A stretch of 12,151 nt of DNA, taken from positions 1 to 12,151 of the forward strand of contig CALEWN010000091.1 of assembly GCA_937925385.1 (NCBI GenBank). Reading direction: 5' to 3'. Shown piece after piece: positions 7,747-12,151 of this stretch. The notes below the pieces were generated by a model, which worked only from the letters and a program-made list of their open reading frames with translations, was not told the origin of the DNA and made no database searches. Every line of letters begins with the position of its first letter. Positions within the stretch are counted from its first letter, which is position 1. The translations under genes were made by a program, and so were the position numbers. Origin of the DNA: an uncultured Senegalimassilia sp. Its GTDB lineage: Bacteria; Actinomycetota; Coriobacteriia; Coriobacteriales; Eggerthellaceae.

Positions 7747-7780
7747 CACTGGAACACCGTACCTGACCCCTGTTCCAGTG
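7747..7780 (+). promoter_or_regulatory. Leader hairpin 2 upstream of the CWB2 gene
   Basis: A perfect 10-bp inverted repeat, CACTGGAACA (7747-7756) and TGTTCCAGTG (7771-7780), with a 14-nt loop. It ends 14 nt before the ribosome binding site AAAGGA (7795-7800). The stem sequence is unrelated to hairpin 1, but the 10-14-10 geometry is identical. Confidence 0.6.
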
Positions 7781-7807
7781 CAAGCGACCACACGAAAGGA
7801 CGGTTTC

Positions 7808-8920
7808 ATGAGCACTGTCAGCCGATTTCGAAATGCCTGCCTCGCGCTGTGCCTGGCAACCTGCACATGCGCGCCCGGCGTCGCCTGGGCCGCCGACGCA
7901 TCTGCCGATGCTGCCGGCGCAGCCAAAGCGTCGCCGATCACCCGCCTGAGCGGGGAAACCAGCGCCGAGACCGCGCAGGCCATCGCCCTTGCAACATTTA
8001 GCAAGGCGGACACCGCCATCTTGGCAACCGACAACGGCTTCGCCGACGCTATGAGCGCCACGGGGCTTGCCGGCGCGCTTGACGCGCCCATCCTGCTCAC
8101 GGGCAGAGACGAGCTTTCACCGGCGGCGCGCGACGCCATCGAGCGCCTGGGCATCACCAACGTCATCATCGTGGGCGGCGGCGCCGTCATCTCAAGCGAC
8201 GTGGCGTCCGACGTTGCCGAACTACTGGGCGTTTCGGCGAAAGATGTCGAGAACAATCGCTTGTACGGCAACGAGGCCGAGGACACCTCAGTCGCCTGTG
8301 CTGCCGAGCTCACGCGCCTGAATGGGCCGCAAGACAAAGCCATCGTCACTTCGTCGGTGAACTTCCAGGATGCGCTTTCCATCAGCTCATTCGCCTATAA
8401 GTACCAGGTGCCGATTTTCCTTGAGTCCGCCGGCGCCACCTCGGCCGATCGCGCGCTGCCCGACCTGGCCATCACCATGCTCACCGGCAAGGGCTACTAT
8501 TCCGCATCCGAGGTGTACGTGCCGGGCGGCCCCGGCGCCGTGTCCAAGGAGTCGGTCGAAAACACGCTGGGCAGCCGCAGCTACACCCGCATGTACGGCA
8601 ACGACGGCTACGACACGTCCAACGCCATCGCAACGTATATGGTTGAAAAGGGCCTGCTGGTCGCCGACAACGCGGTCATCGCCTGCGGCGCTGAAGACGC
8701 AAAGGGCACCGACGCCATCGCGGGCGCGGCGCTTGCCGGAAAGAACGGCAGCGTGGTGCTGCTGACAAACGGCAATGCGAAGCTCGAAGACAAGAACACC
8801 GTCACCATCGACGACTTCTTGACGAGTAACGCCTCCGCCGTTGAAAAGACTTACGTACTCGGCGGTACGTACGTGTTCCCGAACTCGCTCGTGGATCAGA
8901 TTTCCCAGCTAATCGCCTAA
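7808..8920 (+). CDS. Secreted protein composed of three cell-wall-binding repeat 2 (CWB2) domains
   Basis: 370 residues. A signal peptide occupies residues 1-28 (cleavage near VAWA-AD). The mature protein is essentially three CWB2 repeats (PF04122-type) starting near ITRLSGET, NRLYGNEAED and YTRMYGNDGYDT. Each has a segment such as ATDNGFADAMSATGLA followed by PILLTG-like and VIIVGGGAVIS-like strands; the last ends TYVLGGTYVFPNSLVDQI. In clostridial wall proteins three CWB2 units form a trimeric module that anchors the protein non-covalently to an anionic wall polymer. Here no separate effector domain is attached, so the protein may be a bare wall binder, a partner for other proteins, or an S-layer-like component. 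The ATG at 7808 has AAAGGA 7 nt upstream; an in-frame GTG at 7778 lies inside leader hairpin 2 and is unlikely to be the start. Only plus-strand gene in the window, followed by its own terminator. Confidence 0.88.
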   Translation: MSTVSRFRNACLALCLATCTCAPGVAWAADASADAAGAAKASPITRLSGETSAETAQAIALATFSKADTAILATDNGFADAMSATGLAGALDAPILLTGRDELSPAARDAIERLGITNVIIVGGGAVISSDVASDVAELLGVSAKDVENNRLYGNEAEDTSVACAAELTRLNGPQDKAIVTSSVNFQDALSISSFAYKYQVPIFLESAGATSADRALPDLAITMLTGKGYYSASEVYVPGGPGAVSKESVENTLGSRSYTRMYGNDGYDTSNAIATYMVEKGLLVADNAVIACGAEDAKGTDAIAGAALAGKNGSVVLLTNGNAKLEDKNTVTIDDFLTSNASAVEKTYVLGGTYVFPNSLVDQISQLIA

Positions 8921-8939
8921 GCGATACGCATCTTACGCC

Positions 8940-8988
8940 AATGCGGGGCGCGGTCACACGACTGCGCCCCGCATTTTCTTTCCCTTCC
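8940..8988 (+). terminator. Strong intrinsic terminator of the CWB2 gene
   Basis: Arms 8940-8954 and 8961-8975 pair along their whole length (one G-U), with the GC-rich core ATGCGGGGCGC/GCGCCCCGCAT and a 6-nt loop. TTTTCTTTCCCTT follows directly. It begins 20 bp past the CWB2 stop codon. Confidence 0.9.
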
Positions 8989-9033
8989 CGCTAAGATGGC
9001 AGCAGCGAACAACCTTCTTAGGGAAGGGGAAAG
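8978..9033. repeat. Long imperfect inverted repeat
   Basis: Arm CTTTCCCTTCCCGCTAAGA (8978-8996) is complementary to TCTTAGGGAAGGGGAAAG (9016-9033) apart from a 2-nt bulge and a 1-nt bulge, with a 19-nt loop. It starts inside the T tract of the preceding terminator. It could be a second hairpin or a remnant of mobile DNA. Confidence 0.6.
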
Positions 9034-9145
9034 CTGCGGGAAATCGCAAGGATCATCGCCCTCACAGCCTTGCCGAGCAGCTTGGGACGTGACCCGTATC
9101 ATCTTTTCGGACACGCATGCCGGTGACGACCGAAAGGACGATGCC

Positions 9146-9235
9146 ATGCCCAACCCAGCCGCCAAACACACCGACGAGTTCAGGCGCGAGACCGCCGACT
9201 GCACAATCTCGGCGGGCAGACCGATAGAGCAGTGC
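9146..9235 (+). pseudogene. IS3-family orfA fragment (N terminus)
   Basis: The ATG at 9146 has AAAGGA 7 nt upstream and begins MPNPAAKHTDEFRRETADC, followed by ISAGRPIEQCC. KxTDEFRRE...STGRPI is the characteristic start of IS3-family OrfA helix-turn-helix proteins. Homology stops after about 30 residues, and the frame then continues into unrelated sequence created by the internal deletion. About 70 residues of a normal OrfA are missing. It cannot be a functional transposase regulator, although the retained start signals could still drive translation of a short chimeric peptide. Confidence 0.72.
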
Positions 9236-9251
9236 TGTTCCGACCAGGGAC

Positions 9252-9404
9252 TCCGCCAAGCATGCGTCGATCGAGCTCATCGAGGCACACTGCAACCGCC
9301 GCAGGCCCCACTCGACGATCGGCTACAAGGTGCCGGCAGAGGCTATGGCGGCTTTCTTCGAACGCACGGTGCCCAAGCCCGAAGAGCTTCCCATGGCGGC
9401 CTGA
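9252..9404 (+). pseudogene. IS3-family orfB fragment (transposase C terminus)
   Basis: In a different frame from the orfA fragment, the sequence reads SAKHASIELIEAHCNRRRPH, then STIGYKVPAEAMAAFFERT, ending PKPEELPMAA and a TGA at 9402-9404. The SIxxIExxxNRRRxHSxxGYxxPxE signature is the C-terminal end of the IS3/IS150-type DDE integrase (OrfB). All three catalytic DDE residues are upstream in an intact protein and are gone here, apart from the final E region context. The fragment abuts the right inverted repeat, as expected for the 3' end of an IS3 element. Confidence 0.78.
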
Positions 9405-9544
9405 TTCCTCGAGCTCGCGTTTCCAAAATCTTGGCACAGGCCACCCCCCTGATTCTGCATCTGGTAACACAATCCCAGGGTGAATCCTTAAACTGACATA
9501 TGATTACAAGCGATTCAGTCGACCAAACATGTTGCCATGCGGCA

Positions 9545-9574
9545 AAAGCCCTCTTGTTATTCCAAGAAGGCTTT
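9545..9574 (-). terminator. Probable terminator of nrdG
   Basis: Arms 9545-9556 and 9563-9574 pair at 11 of 12 positions around a 6-nt loop. On the minus strand the distal arm ends GGGCTTT and runs into TTGCC, so a short U run overlaps the stem base. It lies 27 bp past the nrdG stop codon. Confidence 0.6.
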
Positions 9575-9600
9575 CCTGAAATTTACCGTATCTCGGCCCC

Positions 9601-10155
9601 CTAAACCACCATCACATGGCTCACGAACTGCGGATCGTCTCTCCAGGGCTTAACTGTGCCCTGGGCCAACGTTGCCGGCAAATCGATGATGCGCTGGTTC
9701 GACGACCCCCTGAAGCGCAGCGTGATGTCGTGGTGCGCCTGCACAAACGGGCCGTCCACCAACACATCGATCGCCGCAAGCAGGCGATCGGTCACCTCGG
9801 TATGACGTGCGCTTTCGGGGTTCTGCAAATCCTCAAGCAAATCACCCGTGTAACACCAAACCGTCTTCCCAGGATACGTTTCGCGCACGCGCTCGACGAA
9901 ATCAACCAATGCGCGCTGGTTTTCCGGCTCCATGGGCTCGCCGCCCAAAAGGCTCAAACCGTCGACATATTCCGGTGCCAGGCTCTCGAGAATCTCATTC
10001 TGCACCTCAGGCGAAAACGGCTTCCCCGCAGTGAAATCCCACTGCTCGGGGTTGAAGCAACCCGGGCACCCATGACGGCACCCCGACACGAACAGGCTAG
10101 TGCGCACGCCCTCGCCGTTGGCGATATCGAAATATTTGATCTCAGAGTAATTCAT
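9601..10155 (-). CDS. nrdG: Anaerobic ribonucleoside-triphosphate reductase activating protein
   Basis: A 184-residue radical SAM protein that installs the glycyl radical on the class III ribonucleotide reductase NrdD, allowing dNTP synthesis without oxygen. It starts MNYSEIKYFDIANGEGVRTS, the usual NrdG N terminus. The 4Fe-4S/SAM motif CRHGCPGC places Cys26, Cys30 and Cys33 in a CxxxCxxC arrangement, followed by FNPEQWDF. LSLLGGEPMEP is the SAM-binding GGEP motif, and VWCYTGDLLEDL is also typical. The ATG at 10155 fits the family length; extending upstream adds about 40 unrelated residues. The Shine-Dalgarno is weak (GGTGGGAT next to the ATG). NrdD is usually encoded just upstream, but here the upstream neighbour is an FMN oxidoreductase, so the partner must lie elsewhere. 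I see no NrdR box in the 219-bp upstream gap. Confidence 0.93.
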   Translation of the reverse strand: MNYSEIKYFDIANGEGVRTSLFVSGCRHGCPGCFNPEQWDFTAGKPFSPEVQNEILESLAPEYVDGLSLLGGEPMEPENQRALVDFVERVRETYPGKTVWCYTGDLLEDLQNPESARHTEVTDRLLAAIDVLVDGPFVQAHHDITLRFRGSSNQRIIDLPATLAQGTVKPWRDDPQFVSHVMVV

Positions 10156-10289
10156 ATCCCACCAGCCCCATTCGCATAGCACAGCAGCGGTATCAACAAG
10201 TTGGTTGCATCCATCATGATTCTTCGCCCCGCTACACGCAAGCCCTACCACCCGCGTTCCGGCAAGCGGCTGCATCCGCGCAGATCAAA

Positions 10290-10323
10290 AGCCCGCAAAG
10301 AGCTCGCGTCGAAGTGTGACGCG
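10290..10323 (-). terminator. Weak candidate terminator after the FMN oxidoreductase gene
   Basis: On the minus strand CGCGTC-7 nt-GACGCG (10305-10323) is followed by AGCTC-TTTGC-GGGCT, a second small stem, and TTTTGATC. Both stems are short, but they lie about 50-85 bp past the stop codon in an otherwise featureless gap. Confidence 0.3.
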
Positions 10324-10374
10324 TAAGCACCGCAACCCATCTGGAAACAGCCTCCAACCGCACTCGGGCTGGCC

Positions 10375-10959
10375 CTATTCCCCAATCAGCTGGGGGATAC
10401 CGACGATCGCAGCAGCCACCGCTGTGTCAACATCGGTGGTAGGCACGTCGGTTGCATTGGCGCTGATGCAGTCAGCGGCACCGATGCCGTACACCTTCGC
10501 CAGACCCTTCACGTTCTGCCAGCCCAGGTCCTGCTCATCGGTCGCAAAACCACCGCGCGTTGTAATGTAATGCAATTTGCTAGCTCGGCACATCCCAACG
10601 GGACCATGATCGGTATAGCGGTTCACAATGCCCACAACGCTGATGTGCTCGAAATACACCTTCAGCAATGCCGGGTAAGCGCCCTCCCAAAACGGCGCGG
10701 CAATGACGATCTCATCCGCCTCCGCAAACTGATGAGCAAAATCAAACATGGCGTCGTCATAGTCCCCCGCGTAACGCAATTCGTTGCGACGCGCCAACGT
10801 CTTCGAAGTCAACGGAAGAAGGCCCAAGTCTTCAAGAACCAACTGTTCAAGAACGTATTCACCGGTAGACAGCAAATGCTCAACCAAAGCATCTGCGATT
10901 CGCTTCGTACGCGAAGTCTCACGCAACACGCAACTATCGATATACAGCAACCTCTTCAT
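10375..10959 (-). CDS. FMN-dependent NADH-azoreductase/quinone reductase family protein
   Basis: A 194-residue protein with the flavodoxin-like fold of the AzoR/NQO family (PF02525-type). These are cytosolic FMN enzymes that transfer two electrons from NAD(P)H to quinones or azo compounds. The N-terminal strand and phosphate loop read MKRLLYIDSCVLRETSRTK. The second flavin-contacting segment is AAPFWEGAYPALLKVYFEHI (Pro89, Trp91), followed by RYTDHGPVG. The third is HYITTRGGF (Thr133-Gly137), in the same order and spacing as AzoR. Length is close to that of Escherichia coli AzoR (about 200). The ATG at 10959 starts the conserved strand and follows GGTGGGA; upstream in-frame codons add no recognisable sequence. 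It may run into nrdG on the same strand across a 219-bp gap, but that distance and a weak hairpin argue for separate transcripts. The physiological substrate cannot be told from sequence. Confidence 0.85.
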   Translation of the reverse strand: MKRLLYIDSCVLRETSRTKRIADALVEHLLSTGEYVLEQLVLEDLGLLPLTSKTLARRNELRYAGDYDDAMFDFAHQFAEADEIVIAAPFWEGAYPALLKVYFEHISVVGIVNRYTDHGPVGMCRASKLHYITTRGGFATDEQDLGWQNVKGLAKVYGIGAADCISANATDVPTTDVDTAVAAAIVGIPQLIGE

Positions 10960-10975
10960 CAGTCCCACCAATCTC

Positions 10976-11004
10976 AATATGCTCGAATTCAACCGTCTCG
11001 CCAA
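10976..11004 (-). promoter_or_regulatory. Possible promoter of the FMN oxidoreductase gene
   Basis: On the minus strand TTGGCG (plus 10999-11004) is followed after 17 nt by CATATT (plus 10976-10981). Each matches 4 of 6 consensus bases. It lies immediately upstream of the GGTGGGA ribosome binding site, giving a very short leader. Confidence 0.35.
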
Positions 11005-11123
11005 CGGTACCACGCCTTAACTCAAACCAAACAGCAAACCGCAAAAGCTTATGCGGGGAAAGCCAGCAAACTGACCAATGCACCATACATCGGCTCATTG
11101 GAAGGAACAATCCAAAATACAAA

Positions 11124-11155
11124 AGCGGCTTGCCGGACGCAACCGACAAGCCGCT
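11124..11155 (-). terminator. Strong minus-strand intrinsic terminator
   Basis: AGCGGCTTG (11124-11132) and CAAGCCGCT (11147-11155) pair perfectly. After a single C-A mismatch, CGG/CCG pairs inside, leaving a 6-nt loop. On the minus strand TTTTGTATTTTGG follows. It faces transcripts coming from metY, 223 bp past that gene's stop codon, or from an unannotated small RNA between them. Confidence 0.85.
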
Positions 11156-11377
11156 CTTACACCCCATGGAACCATTCGATGTCATATGCGCAAATGACTG
11201 AAGATATCAACTAGTCACATCTCGACAGCATCGCAACGAACATCTTGCAACACACAAAGGCGCCTATAGCCCCTGAAACGTAACCGCAAAAGTCTAGACC
11301 AGTTACCCTCAAGCACAAATCAGACAACAGCCATTGAAGCAAGCGCAAACCTCCCACTTGCCTGCGGCCAATCAGCC

Positions 11378-12151
11378 TTACACCGTTGCGAGCGCCTGCT
11401 CCAGATCCGCCAGCAAGTCGTCAGTAGACTCGATACCGCAGCTCAAACGCACCATATCCGGAGAGATACCGCAAGCCACCAGCTCCTCATCATTCATCTG
11501 ACGATGCGTGGCGTTAGCCGGATGAAGCACGCAAGTGCGAGCATCGGCAACATGCGTGGCAATCTGAGCCAGCTTCAGGCTCTTCATAAACTGCTCAGCG
11601 GCAGCACGACCGCCCTCAAAACCGAAGGAAACAACGCCGCACGTCCCGTGGGGCATGTACTTTTGAGCCAACTCATAGTACGGGTCGCCCGCCAAACCCG
11701 GGAACCTCACAAAGCTGATCTTCGGATGCGCCTGCAGGAACTCGGCAGCAGCCTGACCATTCTTGCAATGCTGAGGCATGCGCACATGAAGGCTTTCCAA
11801 ACCAAGATTCAGAATGAAGGCATGCTGAGGGCTCTGAATCGATCCGAAGTCGCGCATAAGCTGCGAGGTGCATTTCGTGATGAACGCGCCGCCCTGGCCA
11901 AATTTCTCAGCATACACAACCCCGTGATAGCTCTCATCAGGAGTCGTAAGCCCAGGGAACTTGTCGGCATGCGCCATCCAATCGAACGTACCTGCATCAA
12001 CGATACAGCCGCCAACGCACGCACCATGCCCATCCATATACTTAGTAGTGGAGTGCGTAACGATATTCGCACCCCATTTGATCGGATTGCAGTTCACCGG
12101 CGTCGGGAACGTATTATCCACGATCAGCGGCACGCCATGAGCATGCGCCGC
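11378..12151 (-). CDS. metY: O-acetylhomoserine aminocarboxypropyltransferase (sulfhydrylase), C-terminal part
   Basis: The C-terminal 257 residues of a PLP-dependent Cys/Met-metabolism enzyme that joins O-acetyl-L-homoserine with sulfide to form homocysteine in methionine synthesis. The 5' end lies beyond the right edge; the first visible codons read AAHAHGVPLIVDNTFPTP. The Schiff-base lysine is in HSTTKYMDGHG (visible residue 37). ESYHGVVYAEKFGQGGAF, RDFGSIQSPQHAFILNLGLE and RMPQHCKN are MetY-specific rather than cystathionine gamma-synthase-like. DARTCVLHPANATHRQ and RLSCGIESTDDLLADLEQAL form the C-terminal substrate-binding part. Full-length family members are about 425-440 residues, so roughly 170 are missing only because of the window edge. 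The reading frame is intact with a normal TAA stop. The next gene downstream is unrelated, so it is probably transcribed alone or as the last gene of an operon outside the window. Confidence 0.92.
   Translation of the reverse strand, partial: AAHAHGVPLIVDNTFPTPVNCNPIKWGANIVTHSTTKYMDGHGACVGGCIVDAGTFDWMAHADKFPGLTTPDESYHGVVYAEKFGQGGAFITKCTSQLMRDFGSIQSPQHAFILNLGLESLHVRMPQHCKNGQAAAEFLQAHPKISFVRFPGLAGDPYYELAQKYMPHGTCGVVSFGFEGGRAAAEQFMKSLKLAQIATHVADARTCVLHPANATHRQMNDEELVACGISPDMVRLSCGIESTDDLLADLEQALATV

Larger units (their letters stand above)
7449..7807. other. Divergent intergenic region between the ricin/hydrolase and CWB2 genes
   Basis: No convincing gene is present. The region holds putative -10 elements for both flanking genes (minus 7499-7504, plus 7671-7676), a short inverted repeat TGCGCC/GGCGCA at 7636-7652, and two perfect 10-bp hairpins in the plus-strand leader. 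The stretch 7590-7625 is AT-richer than its surroundings, with no clear motif. Confidence 0.6.
9090..9443 (+). mobile_element. IS3-family deletion derivative (MITE-like relic)
   Basis: The ends are imperfect inverted repeats. The 28 bases at 9089-9116 match the reverse complement of 9417-9444 at 19 of 28 positions without gaps. The outer bases read TG...CA, as is usual in the IS3 family. Between them are the first codons of orfA and the last codons of orfB, with the middle of the element (about 1 kb in a full IS3) missing. I see no target-site duplication flanking 9090 and 9443, so either it has decayed or the true ends differ slightly. Confidence 0.72.
8921..9600. other. Gene-free stretch with terminators and an IS3 relic
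   Basis: Contains the CWB2 terminator, an overlapping long imperfect inverted repeat (8978-9033), a 354-bp IS3-family deletion derivative (9090-9443) and the nrdG terminator (9545-9574). The segments 9034-9089 and 9444-9544 show nothing further that I can support. Confidence 0.7.
10960..11377. other. Intergenic region between metY and the FMN oxidoreductase gene
   Basis: No gene I can support. It holds a possible oxidoreductase promoter (10976-11004) and a strong minus-strand terminator (11124-11155). The 220 bp between the metY stop and that terminator have no convincing open frame; the short frames present lack ribosome binding sites. The region is more AT-rich than the flanking genes. Confidence 0.6.

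Noticed and set aside
7534..8382. Minus-strand open frame of 282 codons opposite the CWB2 gene
   Set aside because: Ser/Ala/Arg-rich translation with no motif. The plus strand has a signal peptide and three CWB2 repeats.
8996..9496. A 166-codon intact plus-strand frame as a novel gene
   Set aside because: Only about 30 internal codons resemble a protein (IS3 OrfA). The part before 9146 lacks a start signal, and the part after the deletion is out of frame with OrfB.
10156..10374. Possible riboswitch or nrdD remnant upstream of nrdG
   Set aside because: I found no conserved riboswitch core, no NrdR box and no glycyl-radical-domain codons in any frame; only two weak stems.
10934..11185. Minus-strand 83-codon frame upstream of the FMN oxidoreductase
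   Set aside because: It reads through the strong terminator hairpin at 11124-11155, lacks a ribosome binding site and overlaps the next gene out of frame.
1..12151. CRISPR array, tRNA or rRNA genes
   Set aside because: No regularly spaced direct repeats and no cloverleaf or rRNA-like sequence were seen on either strand by eye.

Overview
The window looks like a chromosomal segment of a gut-type actinobacterium of the class Coriobacteriia (Eggerthellaceae-like). This is inferred from the moderately high GC content, GC-biased third positions, a cell-wall-binding-repeat-2 protein, secreted ricin-lectin/serine-hydrolase architecture, and an anaerobic ribonucleotide reductase activase. I did no database search, so the placement is tentative. 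All genes except one lie on the minus strand.

Layout. (1) Positions 89-4220 hold a two-gene minus-strand operon. Its first gene fuses a YidC/Oxa1 membrane insertase domain to a TagF/CDP-glycerol-type glycerophosphotransferase domain. Its second is a polytopic membrane protein with an extracellular sulfatase/LTA-synthase-like catalytic domain. The genes overlap by 8 bp and end at a hairpin at 31-67. (2) Positions 4425-7448 encode a large secreted protein: signal peptide, Ala/Pro/Gly/Asp-rich spacer, twelve ricin-type repeats (four beta-trefoils' worth) and a C-terminal beta-lactamase-fold serine hydrolase. (3) A divergent intergenic region (7449-7807) leads to the only plus-strand gene, a secreted protein made of three CWB2 repeats (7808-8920). 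Its leader carries two successive perfect hairpins of identical 10-14-10 geometry. (4) Positions 8921-9600 hold a strong terminator, a second long imperfect inverted repeat, and a 354-bp IS3-family deletion derivative. That derivative keeps both terminal inverted repeats, the start of orfA and the end of orfB. (5) Positions 9601-12151 hold nrdG, a flavodoxin-fold FMN oxidoreductase (AzoR-like) and the C-terminal part of an O-acetylhomoserine sulfhydrylase (metY), which runs off the right edge.

How the genes may work together. The YidC-TagF fusion and the sulfatase-like enzyme probably build or modify a phosphodiester-linked envelope glycopolymer. The neighbouring ricin/serine-hydrolase and CWB2 proteins are secreted and likely sit on the cell wall; CWB2 repeats in other bacteria bind anionic wall polymers. 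The left 9 kb therefore reads as a cell-surface locus, while the right 2.5 kb is ordinary metabolism separated from it by the transposon relic. Functional linkage is inference from proximity and domain content.
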